A stretch of 12,059 bases of DNA, from positions 1 through 12,059 of the forward strand of contig DRMS01000487.1 in the NCBI GenBank assembly GCA_011322515.1. Reading direction: 5' to 3'. The position numbers were made by a program, and so were the translations under genes. Shown one piece after another: positions 1-5,024 of the stretch (positions are counted from its first letter, which is position 1; each line of letters opens with the position of its first letter). The notes under the pieces were generated by a model. The model was not told the origin of the DNA, did no database searches, and saw only the letters and a list, made by a program, of their open reading frames with translations. The stretch is from Leucothrix mucor (GTDB taxonomy: Bacteria; Pseudomonadota; Gammaproteobacteria; Thiotrichales; Thiotrichaceae).

Positions 1-1
1 C

Positions 2-235
2 TTTATCTTTATCGTTGCCTTTGTATTCTTGAATATGATGATTGGTATCGTCGTTGAAACCTTGCAAGAAGAACATGAAAGAGAAAGCCTTGAATCAGGT
101 GAAGGAGAATCAGCGGAAGTACATTGGATTAAGGAGCACACGGCTACAATGGAAGCACGGCTGGAGCGAATTGAACAACTTTTGGAAGCCAAAACAGATC
201 CTGAAAAGGTGCAAAACGTAACAAGGAAAGAGTAA
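2..235 (+). CDS. Voltage-gated ion channel, C-terminal fragment (bacterial Na+ channel-like)
   Basis: Only the 3' end is in the window; the frame is open from base 2 and stops with TAA at 233-235. The first residues (FIFIVAFVFLNMMIGIVVET) look like the end of pore-lining helix S6 in the voltage-gated ion channel superfamily, where an Asn followed by hydrophobic and Gly/Ala residues is typical. A charged linker follows, then a short heptad-like stretch near the end (EARLERIEQLLEAK). That resembles the tetramerising C-terminal coiled coil of NavBac-type sodium channels. The protein would sit in the inner membrane. Ion selectivity cannot be judged because the filter lies upstream of the window. 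The first in-frame ATG inside the window, at 29, is internal to the helix and is not a start. A general ion transporter or potassium channel is the alternative. Confidence 0.75.
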   Translation, partial: FIFIVAFVFLNMMIGIVVETLQEEHERESLESGEGESAEVHWIKEHTATMEARLERIEQLLEAKTDPEKVQNVTRKE

Positions 236-361
236 ATTCGTTTAAATACACCAAAGAAATTAGAGTAACAATTTAGAAAATATTATCTTGATTTGGTTAT
301 CAAATAGTCTCATCAATCGGAGTAAAAACGAACAGCCTACAGCTCATTATTAAAAACCAAT

Positions 362-438
362 TGGTAGGCTCGAGTGAATTCGAATCACCGACCCCCACCA
401 TGTCAAGGTGGTGCTCTAACCAACTGAGCTACGAGCCT
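362..438 (-). tRNA. tRNA-Val (anticodon GAC)
   Basis: Read on the minus strand, a 77-nt cloverleaf is complete. The acceptor arms AGGCTCG and CGAGCCT pair, and there is a D-arm TAGCTCAGTTGGTTAGAGCA. The anticodon stem CCACC/GGTGG encloses the loop TTGACAT (anticodon GAC, reading GTC and GTT). The T-arm contains GATTCGAATTC, and ACCA is genome-encoded at the 3' end. The body closely matches E. coli tRNA-Val(GAC) as I remember it. The first acceptor pair is A-T rather than the more common G-C. It lies 53 bp downstream of tRNA-Asn and is probably in the same transcript. Confidence 0.97.
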
Positions 439-491
439 ATAATAGATTTCGATCTTTTGATGTTGTTACAGAAAGTACAACATTATTAGAA

Positions 492-567
492 TGGCTCCCC
501 GAGCTGGGCTCGAACCAGCGACAAACGGATTAACAGTCCGTTGCTCTACCAACTGAGCTATCGGGGA
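492..567 (-). tRNA. tRNA-Asn (anticodon GTT)
   Basis: Read on the minus strand, this is a 76-nt cloverleaf. The acceptor TCCCCGA pairs with TCGGGGA, followed by discriminator G and encoded CCA. The D-arm contains TAGCTCAGTTGGTAGAGCA. The anticodon stem ACGGA/TCCGT carries the loop CTGTTAA, giving anticodon GTT, and the T-loop is GGTTCGAGCCC. It is the first gene of a two-tRNA unit with tRNA-Val(GAC), behind the promoter at 587-615. Confidence 0.97.
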
Positions 568-586
568 TCTATCTAACGAGGCGTGC

Positions 587-615
587 ATTCTACTGATGGC
601 ATGTTGGTTGGTCAA
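587..615 (-). promoter_or_regulatory. Promoter of the tRNA-Asn/tRNA-Val unit
   Basis: On the minus strand TTGACC (complement of 610-615) is separated by exactly 17 bp from TAGAAT (complement of 587-592). Each box differs from the sigma70 consensus at one position. The bases after the -10 box are GC-rich (GCACGCC), as in stringently controlled stable-RNA promoters. Transcription would start near 580, about 13 bases before the mature 5' end of tRNA-Asn. Confidence 0.8.
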
Positions 616-780
616 CCCGTTTTTTCCACTTTTTGCATTTATTTTTTCAGAGCGTTTAAAGTAACCAAATTATCGTCATGATATAGAATTTTCACTTCTA
701 ATTGAATGATCGAGAAGCGCATTACATTTCCTAGATAATTAACAATCGATTATAATCACGTTGAAATGCAGTCTGGACGC

Positions 781-946
781 GTTAGGAAGTTTCAGGTCAT
801 GAATTCCCCCCTATTACGCTGATTTTTTATTCCTGATTGGAGTATCTCAAGAGGCGCATAGTGATTCTACGCAACGATTGAGATGATTCAAACAGGGACA
901 AAAGGGCAAGTAAGATGGGTAAATCCATTGCTTAGAACCTCCTTAC
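781..946 (+). mobile_element. Family A palindromic element, copy A1
   Basis: A 166-bp non-coding palindrome. The left end (GTTAGGAAGTTTCAG) and the complement of the right end (GTAAGGAGGTTCTAAG) form imperfect terminal inverted repeats of about 25 bp. The centre can fold on ATCTCAA/TTGAGAT, with a tip around GCGCATAG...CTACGC. Both the ends and the core recur, inverted, at 9492-9655, and the core alone recurs at 9678-9848. No clear target duplication was seen. It lies in the 600-bp gene-free stretch between the tRNA promoter and ispF. Confidence 0.75.
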
Positions 947-947
947 C

Positions 948-999
948 TTCGTGATGCGGCGTATGCTATCTGAGTGATAAACTATCGGCTAATCACGAA
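948..999. repeat. Short hairpin with perfect 8-bp ends
   Basis: TTCGTGAT at 948-955 is repeated as its reverse complement ATCACGAA at 992-999. Partial pairing continues inward (CTATC against GATAAACTATC). It starts one base after element A1 ends and may be a remnant of another palindromic repeat. Apart from this and the A1 and B1 elements, nothing recognisable is seen in 616-1028. Confidence 0.4.
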
Positions 1000-1028
1000 T
1001 CTAAAATTTAACTTTTCTTAAACTTTCA

Positions 1029-1196
1029 GACTACCAGTTTAAGATGGGACAGTTAATGTTTCTGCTATTCACCCACACCCTTCGACAAGCTCAGGAAGCG
1101 GTGTCCTGAGTCTACCGAAGGGCTAGTTCCTGAGCTTGTCGAAGGGTGCGGGTTGTTTGCTATGACTTTAACTTGTCCCACCTTGAGTTGGTAGCC
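1029..1196 (+). mobile_element. Family B composite palindromic element, copy B1
   Basis: A 168-bp element nearly identical in plan to B3 at 4670-4837. The outer inverted repeats are (GA)CTACCAGTTTAAGATGGGA on the left and TCCCACCTTGAGTTGGTAGCC on the right. Inside them, after a non-palindromic spacer on each side, is a second inverted pair, CCCTTCGACAAGCTCAGG and CCTGAGCTTGTCGAAGGG. A third, degenerate unit (CCTGAGTCTACCGAAGGG) lies between. The left terminus has decayed and no flanking direct repeat remains. The right terminus overlaps the end of ispF. The strong hairpin may also act as the 3' structure of the ispF transcript. Confidence 0.85.
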
Positions 1197-1677
1197 TATT
1201 TTTAATCAAAATCAGCACTACCTGCGCCGAAATACCTTCCTTCCTCCCTTCAAACCCCAAGTGTTCTGTAGTAGTAGCCTTAACGCTAATCTGACTAGAA
1301 TCAGCTTGCAAATCATCCGCAATATTATTTCGCATAGCTTCAATATGTGGCATCATTTTGGGTGCTTGCGCACTGATAATACAATCTACATTCTGCAAGC
1401 GATACCCCTTTTTAGCAATCAAAGCAACGACATTTCGCAATAATAGTCGACTGTCTATATTTTCATATTGCGCTGCGGTATCAGGAAAGTGCTGACCAAT
1501 ATCACCTAGTGCCAGCGCACCTAACAACGCATCACATAAAGCGTGCAATAAAACATCACCATCAGAATGCGCTTTAAAGGCTTTATTATGTGGGATAGTT
1601 ACCCCGCCAAGGACGATATGATCACCCTCAATGAATGCATGTACATCAAAGCCATTGCCGATACGAATATCATTCAT
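1168..1677 (-). CDS. ispF: 2-C-methyl-D-erythritol 2,4-cyclodiphosphate synthase
   Basis: This enzyme cyclises CDP-methylerythritol 2-phosphate to MEcPP with loss of CMP, in the non-mevalonate (MEP) isoprenoid pathway in the cytosol. The protein has 169 residues. Family motifs are all present. The metal site is D11-V-H13 and H45, matching E. coli D8, H10 and H42 with a shift of three. There is a flexible-loop region HSDGDVLLHALCDALLGAL (37-55), SAQAPK (102-107) and KATTTEHLGFEGRKEGI (133-149). The ATG at 1677 has GGAG about nine bases upstream. It is longer than usual (about 157-160) because the last nine residues, RLPTQGGTS, and the TAA stop are read from the end of element B1. It lies downstream of ispD but 240 bp away, where most relatives have the two genes touching or overlapping. 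Function should be intact, since the active-site motifs end at about residue 149. Confidence 0.97.
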   Translation of the reverse strand: MNDIRIGNGFDVHAFIEGDHIVLGGVTIPHNKAFKAHSDGDVLLHALCDALLGALALGDIGQHFPDTAAQYENIDSRLLLRNVVALIAKKGYRLQNVDCIISAQAPKMMPHIEAMRNNIADDLQADSSQISVKATTTEHLGFEGRKEGISAQVVLILIKNRLPTQGGTS

Positions 1678-1710
1678 CCTAGAACTCCATAATTAAATAA
1701 TTTACAAAAC

Positions 1711-1914
1711 CTAGCGCGCCTTTTTATTCCAGCTTAACTGATCTCAAATCGTTGCCTAGTGAAACTATTCGCCTCTTGAGCCCCCCCTATATAGACGTTC
1801 ACTTATTAAATTTCATCTTGATAACTAAAAAGCTAAAGCTTTCACTCCTTTGTATCAGGACATTATTTATCGGGAAAACTATAGAACAAAAGTTCTGCGT
1901 TAAGTTCTGCATCG
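1711..1914 (-). repeat. Decayed family A element (A4) between ispF and ispD
   Basis: The stretch at 1721-1780 aligns with the complement of A3 and with the plus strand of A2. Shared blocks include TTTTTAT.CCAGCTT, GATCTCA, ATCGTT and GCCTCTTGAG. At 1891-1911 AGTTCTGCGTTAAGTTCTGC resembles the arm of A3 (ATTCTGCGTTAGAACTC). About 100 bp between these blocks (1781-1890) matches nothing else here. The terminal repeats are not recognisable, so the boundaries are approximate. The insertion explains the unusual 240-bp gap inside the isp pair. Confidence 0.5.
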
Positions 1915-1917
1915 TAT

Positions 1918-2637
1918 CTAATCCTGCCCTCTTAACAAAAACTCCGCTAATGCTAAATCATCAGGATGTGTGATCTTTATATTACTGCCTGATGCTTCAA
2001 CTAATAAAGGTGATTTTCCACTGTATTCTAATGCAGATGCCTCATCGGTAATCACTGCATGTTGTACCTGTGCATTTTGCAAAGCATCCGATAAGGGCTT
2101 AAGGCGAAACATTTGTGGCGTTAGTGCATGCCAAAGGTTTTCACGGTTTTCTGTTAGTAAAATAGTATTATCCACTGTTGAGCGCTTCATTGTATCACTG
2201 GTTTTTTTTGCCAAAATTCCACCAACGGCATCACCATGCAAGCAAGTGGATATAAGCTTATCAATATCAGCTTCTAGCAAGCAAGGACGCGCTGCATCAT
2301 GCACCATTACCCATGTATCAGCTGTTATTTTTAATTCATTTTGCATTAACTGCAATGCGTTCAATACGGAGTCACTACGCTCTTTGCCACCTTTAGCCAC
2401 ATAATGAACAATAGGTAAATCAATATTCAATTCTTGCCAATAAGGGTCATCTGGATGCAGTGAAATAACAATACCTGCAACGGCTTTATGTCGAGAAAAG
2501 CAGGATAGGGTATGCTCAATAACGGTTTTATTGAATAGAGGGAGATATTGCTTAGGACGATCAGACTGCATTCGTTTGCCAACGCCAGCAGCAGGGATAA
2601 CGACCCAAATGGATGAAGTGATAGGATTATTAGGCAT
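1918..2637 (-). CDS. ispD: 2-C-methyl-D-erythritol 4-phosphate cytidylyltransferase
   Basis: This enzyme transfers CMP from CTP to methylerythritol 4-phosphate, the third step of the MEP pathway. With the ATG at 2637 it has 239 residues, the usual size. The nucleotide-binding signature PAAGVGKRM (15-23) is followed by PKQY (28-31, catalytic Lys29). Further motifs are VHDAARPCL (112-120), TMKR (149-152), ITDEASALEY (196-205) and KITHPDDLALAE (221-232), each matching E. coli IspD closely. A GTG at 2647-2649, directly abutting the ftsB stop, would add four residues. I prefer the ATG because it puts the PAAG motif nearer to its usual distance from the N-terminus; neither start has a strong ribosome site. 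It follows ftsB directly, as in many Gammaproteobacteria, and precedes ispF across the decayed element A4. The stop is TAG. Confidence 0.97.
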   Translation of the reverse strand: MPNNPITSSIWVVIPAAGVGKRMQSDRPKQYLPLFNKTVIEHTLSCFSRHKAVAGIVISLHPDDPYWQELNIDLPIVHYVAKGGKERSDSVLNALQLMQNELKITADTWVMVHDAARPCLLEADIDKLISTCLHGDAVGGILAKKTSDTMKRSTVDNTILLTENRENLWHALTPQMFRLKPLSDALQNAQVQHAVITDEASALEYSGKSPLLVEASGSNIKITHPDDLALAEFLLRGQD

Positions 2638-2649
2638 ACTTTCAATCAC

Positions 2650-2979
2650 TTATTTGGGTTCGGAAAGAACGTGTGAAACACTGGGTTCGGTTTTCTTTTT
2701 AGGCTCTGGTTTAAGGATGATTTCAAAAAATGTTTCACCTTTTTTGGTCATTCCTAATTCACTGCGCGCACGTTCCTCTACAGCCGCATGCCCAACTCGT
2801 GCATCTTCAAGTTCAGCCTGAATATGACGGTTTTTATCTTCCTGAGCTTCATTGCTTCGTTTCTGTGCTGCAATATCCTGTTCTAATTTCCAAATTTCAG
2901 GATAACTCCCATGCCCAACCCACAAACTAACGAGTAGTAATAGAAGTATAATAATATGAACACTTATCAGGAATTTCAT
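2650..2979 (-). CDS. ftsB: Cell division protein FtsB
   Basis: A small bitopic divisome protein that forms the FtsQLB complex at the septum and links divisome assembly to septal wall synthesis. Of 109 residues, about 4-22 form a single transmembrane helix (ISVHIIILLLLLVSLWVG). Residues of about 28-62 form a charged coiled coil that would pair with FtsL. The hallmark EERARSELGMTKKGETFFEI occupies 68-87. The tail after about 90 (KPEPKKKTEPS and beyond) is Pro/Lys/Glu-rich and probably disordered. The neighbour ispD is the standard partner. The usual upstream gene eno is absent; instead there is a promoter candidate and element B2. No good Shine-Dalgarno sequence is seen before the ATG. Identification is firm from the combination of size, topology and the ELGM motif. 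Confidence 0.93.
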   Translation of the reverse strand: MKFLISVHIIILLLLLVSLWVGHGSYPEIWKLEQDIAAQKRSNEAQEDKNRHIQAELEDARVGHAAVEERARSELGMTKKGETFFEIILKPEPKKKTEPSVSHVLSEPK

Positions 2980-3023
2980 GGGGTTACAAATTAAGTTTAA
3001 TAAAAAACCTCTAGTATAGAACT

Positions 3024-3053
3024 TTTATCGAAAAAATACTGCTAGTCGGTCAA
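3024..3053 (-). promoter_or_regulatory. Candidate promoter of ftsB-ispD
   Basis: On the minus strand TTGACC (complement of 3048-3053) is followed after 18 bp by GATAAA (complement of 3024-3029). A second -10-like box, TATACT (complement of 3013-3018), lies slightly downstream. It sits between element B2 and the ftsB start, so ftsB-ispD would not need read-through from minE. Confidence 0.45.
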
Positions 3054-3079
3054 ATATCAAACAGGCAAGCTTCAATAGA

Positions 3080-3222
3080 GCGACTAACTTAAGGTGGGAC
3101 AAGTAAAGTCATAGCAAACAACCCGCACCCTTCGACAAGCTCAGGGAACTAACTTCCTGAGCTTGTCGAAGGGTGCGGGTAAATAGCAGAAACATTAACT
3201 ATCCCTCCTTAAACTGGTAGCC
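3080..3222 (-). mobile_element. Family B composite palindromic element, copy B2 (short form)
   Basis: A 143-bp element in the opposite orientation to B1 and B3. Its right end on the plus strand, AACTGGTAGCC, is intact. Its left end (GCGACTAACTTAAGG) has lost the CTACC part. The inner pair CCCTTCGACAAGCTCAGG and CCTGAGCTTGTCGAAGGG is perfect. Compared with B1 and B3 it lacks about 25 bp, the extra degenerate hairpin unit in the centre. No flanking direct repeat was found. It lies between minE and ftsB. Confidence 0.85.
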
Positions 3223-3251
3223 GTTATATTTTTACTTTTTTTTCTTCCATC

Positions 3252-3331
3252 AAGAAAAAACAAACGCATAGCGGAACCACATGGTTCTTTTGAAAAAAAC
3301 TCATCAAGCTATTTGCGCGTTTATTTTCTTA
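3252..3331. repeat. 80-bp imperfect hairpin (element D)
   Basis: The left arm 3252-3272 (AAGAAAAAACAAACGCATAGC) and the right arm 3308-3331 pair as imperfect inverted repeats. The complement of the right arm reads TAAGAAAATAAACGCGCAAATAGC. A small internal stem, GAACC-ACAT-GGTTC, lies at 3274-3287. It is between B2 and minE and has no other copy in the window. It could be an old palindromic element or a structure in the minE 3' region. Confidence 0.45.
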
Positions 3332-3448
3332 GAGTAGCCTAACCGTCAAATGCCAACAAAGCCTAGCTAAGGAATTTAAAAACAAGGGATCGCAAGATGA
3401 TAAAACAGTAAAAAATAGTGTTTCGTCACGAAGGCTCAATAAAATTAT

Positions 3449-3709
3449 CTAATGCCGCTCAGGTAACGTGATATTCAATTCTAGAACATCATAATCATCT
3501 CCTTTTTCCAGATTAACATTTACCCCTTTATCTTCAACTGCTACATATTTTCGGATCACATCCATGATTTCATCACGCATTTTAGGAAAATAATCAGGAG
3601 CACCCGCTCTGCTGGCATGCTCATGCGCAATTAATATCTGCAAGCGTTCCTTCGCTACATTGGCAGTATTCTTTTTTCTATCCAGCCTAAAGATATCAAA
3701 TAATCCCAT
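3449..3709 (-). CDS. minE: Cell division topological specificity factor MinE
   Basis: MinE stimulates the MinD ATPase and drives the pole-to-pole oscillation that keeps the division inhibitor away from mid-cell. At 86 residues it has the normal size. The N-terminal MGLFDIF is the amphipathic membrane-contact segment. Residues of about 11-32 (including AKERLQILIAHE) form the MinD-activating stretch. The topological-specificity domain follows, with MRDEIMDVIRKYV (44-56) and a C-terminal beta strand, DVLELNITLPE. The ATG has a strong AGGAGG site, which overlaps the minD stop codon. Only 8 bp separate the two genes, so translation is very probably coupled. Confidence 0.97.
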   Translation of the reverse strand: MGLFDIFRLDRKKNTANVAKERLQILIAHEHASRAGAPDYFPKMRDEIMDVIRKYVAVEDKGVNVNLEKGDDYDVLELNITLPERH

Positions 3710-3717
3710 GATGCCTC

Positions 3718-4524
3718 CTACCCAAATAGCTTCTTAAAGAAGCCTTTCTTTTCAGTGTCTAAAAAGCGATGCGGTAAATCTTCGCCTAAAAAGCGTCCCG
3801 TCATATCCATATAAGCTTGCCCAGCTTCACTTTTAATATCCATTATAACAGGCACACCACTATTTGATGCTTGTAAAACAGAGTCTGACTCTGGAATAAC
3901 GGCCAATAATGGGACTGATAAAATATCCACAATATCTTCAAGACTAATCATATCGCCCGAATCTACTCGCTGAGGAGAATAGCGGGTAATAACAAGATGC
4001 TCCTTAACAACATTGCCTTCTTCTGCAGCACGGGATTTACTCTGCAAAATGCCTAATATGCGATCAGAATCACGCACTGAAGAAACTTCAGGGTTAGTAA
4101 CAATAATGGCTTCATCTGCAAAATAAAGCGCCATAAAAGCACCTTTTTCTATTCCTGCGGGTGAATCACAGACAATATACTCAAAGCCATCTGCTTGTAG
4201 CTCTTTAATAACGCTTTCAACACCTTCTAGTGTGAGCGCCTCTTTATCTCGTGTCTGTGAAGCAGGCAGAATATATAGATTATCAACACGCTTATCTTTA
4301 ATAAGCGCCTGACGTAGGGTTGCTTCGCCATTGATAACATTGACAAAGTCATAAACAACGCGTCGCTCAACACCCATAATCAAGTCAAGATTACGTAAGC
4401 CTACATCAAAGTCAATAACAGCAGTGCGATGCCCTTTACTTGCTAAGCCCGCAGCAAATGCAGCACTAGTGGTTGTTTTTCCAACACCACCTTTTCCTGA
4501 TGTAACAACAATTACTTTACTCAA
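3718..4524 (-). CDS. minD: Septum site-determining ATPase MinD
   Basis: A membrane-binding P-loop ATPase (ParA/Mrp group) that dimerises on ATP, recruits MinC to the membrane and is released by MinE. It has 268 residues. The deviant Walker A SGKGGVGKTTT (9-19) has signature Lys11 and Lys16. VIDFD (36-40), the Walker B region YIVCDSPAGIE (116-126) and TNPEVSSVRDSDRILGIL are all present. The C-terminus ends with KKGFFKKLFG, the amphipathic membrane-targeting helix. The start is TTG at 4522-4524. Alignment with E. coli MinD (residues S-K-V-I-V-V-T-S-G) and a GGAG about ten bases upstream support it, and there is no ATG nearby. It is tightly linked to minE but separated from minC by 500 bp with two inserted elements. 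Confidence 0.98.
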   Translation of the reverse strand: MSKVIVVTSGKGGVGKTTTSAAFAAGLASKGHRTAVIDFDVGLRNLDLIMGVERRVVYDFVNVINGEATLRQALIKDKRVDNLYILPASQTRDKEALTLEGVESVIKELQADGFEYIVCDSPAGIEKGAFMALYFADEAIIVTNPEVSSVRDSDRILGILQSKSRAAEEGNVVKEHLVITRYSPQRVDSGDMISLEDIVDILSVPLLAVIPESDSVLQASNSGVPVIMDIKSEAGQAYMDMTGRFLGEDLPHRFLDTEKKGFFKKLFG

Positions 4525-4622
4525 TTGTACTCTCCAAAATATCTAAATTAATTTGTAATGCTTTGTCTACACTCTATTTTTTGATTGATTTTTAATCCTA
4601 AAATACCCCTTTAAGTCTATAA

Positions 4623-4652
4623 ACTATATGCCTTTGCCTTAAAACAAAGCAA
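4623..4652 (-). promoter_or_regulatory. Candidate promoter of minD-minE
   Basis: On the minus strand TTGCTT (complement of 4647-4652) is followed after 18 bp by TATAGT (complement of 4623-4628), giving a leader of roughly 90-100 nt before the minD TTG start. It lies on the minD side of element B3, so minDE could be transcribed independently of minC. The -35 match is only moderate. Confidence 0.35.
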
Positions 4653-4661
4653 AGTGCAACC

Positions 4662-4669
4662 TGAGTTGT
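4662..4669 (+). repeat. Target-site duplication of B3, left copy
   Basis: TGAGTTGT directly abuts the left terminus GGCTACC of B3. The same 8 bases abut the right terminus at 4838-4845. Confidence 0.85.
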
Positions 4670-4837
4670 GGCTACCAGTTTAAGGCGGGATAGTTCATGT
4701 TTCTGCTATCCACCCGCACCCTTCAACAAGCTCAGGAAGCGGTGTCCTGAGTCTACCGAAGGGCTAGTTCCCTGAGCTTGTCGAAGGGTGCGGGTTATTT
4801 GCCATGACGTTACTTGTCCCGCCTTAAGTTGGTAGCC
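4670..4837 (+). mobile_element. Family B composite palindromic element, copy B3 (intact, with target duplication)
   Basis: This is the best preserved B copy, 168 bp. The termini are GGCTACCAGTTTAAGGCGGGA and the inverse TCCCGCCTTAAGTTGGTAGCC. Nested inside are CCCTTCAACAAGCTCAGG and CCTGAGCTTGTCGAAGGG, with the degenerate central unit CCTGAGTCTACCGAAGGG. It is flanked precisely by the direct repeat TGAGTTGT (4662-4669 and 4838-4845). A perfect 8-bp duplication at the exact ends shows transposition by a trans-acting transposase, since the element has no coding capacity. ISL3 and IS1595 are IS families with 8-bp duplications and GG-type ends, but the source is not visible here. Confidence 0.92.
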
Positions 4838-4845
4838 TGAGTTGT
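4838..4845 (+). repeat. Target-site duplication of B3, right copy
   Basis: TGAGTTGT immediately follows the right terminus GGTAGCC and is identical to 4662-4669. Confidence 0.85.
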
Positions 4846-4852
4846 TACTTTA

Positions 4853-5002
4853 GTAGGAGGATATAATAAACTTAACACTTTACTTGTTTATTCTCCGATC
4901 TTTTGCTTTATGGTTACCGTTGCCAGCTATGCTGGCTCAACAATGCCTTGAAATTCGAAAAATAAACATTGAAACTTTGTTAGATTTATTATGCCCTCCT
5001 AC
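4853..5002. mobile_element. Family C palindromic element between minC and minD
   Basis: A 150-bp imperfect palindrome. The left end GTAGGAGGATATAATAAA and the complement of the right end GTAGGAGGGCATAATAAA differ at two positions. Similarity between the arms continues (TAACA, GTTTATT, TCGA) to a central stem GCCAGC-TAT-GCTGGC at 4922-4936. TTA directly flanks both ends (4850-4852 and 5003-5005), possibly a 3-bp duplication. Nothing in it codes for protein. It ends 22 bp from the minC stop codon, and B3 lies just beyond its other end. Confidence 0.65.
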
Positions 5003-5024
5003 TTATGTCTCTATCTCCATCAAC

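Noticed and set aside
728..756. Promoter with a perfect TATAAT at 751-756 on the plus strand
   Set aside because: No acceptable -35 box lies 16-18 bp upstream, and no gene follows; it would only transcribe into element A1.
1060..1150. CRISPR-like alternation of CCCTTCGACAAGCTCAGG units
   Set aside because: The units are inverted rather than direct repeats, too few, and lack unique spacers; they are hairpin arms of a B element.
1752..1973. Possible small gene in the ispF-ispD gap
   Set aside because: The region is better explained as a decayed family A element, and the frame runs into the opposing ispD 3' end.
1970..2404. 144-codon open frame on the plus strand
   Set aside because: It is antisense to ispD, whose conserved motifs fill the same bases; the translation shows no family pattern and there is no ribosome site.
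3390..3448. Intrinsic terminator after minE (TTCGTGACGAA followed by T-rich bases on the minus strand)
   Set aside because: The stem is only about four base pairs and the T run is several bases away, so it does not meet a terminator pattern.
4853..4872. AGGAGG followed by an AT-rich stretch as the start of a small gene
   Set aside because: No start codon or reading frame follows at a sensible distance; the AGGAGG is part of the family C terminal repeat.
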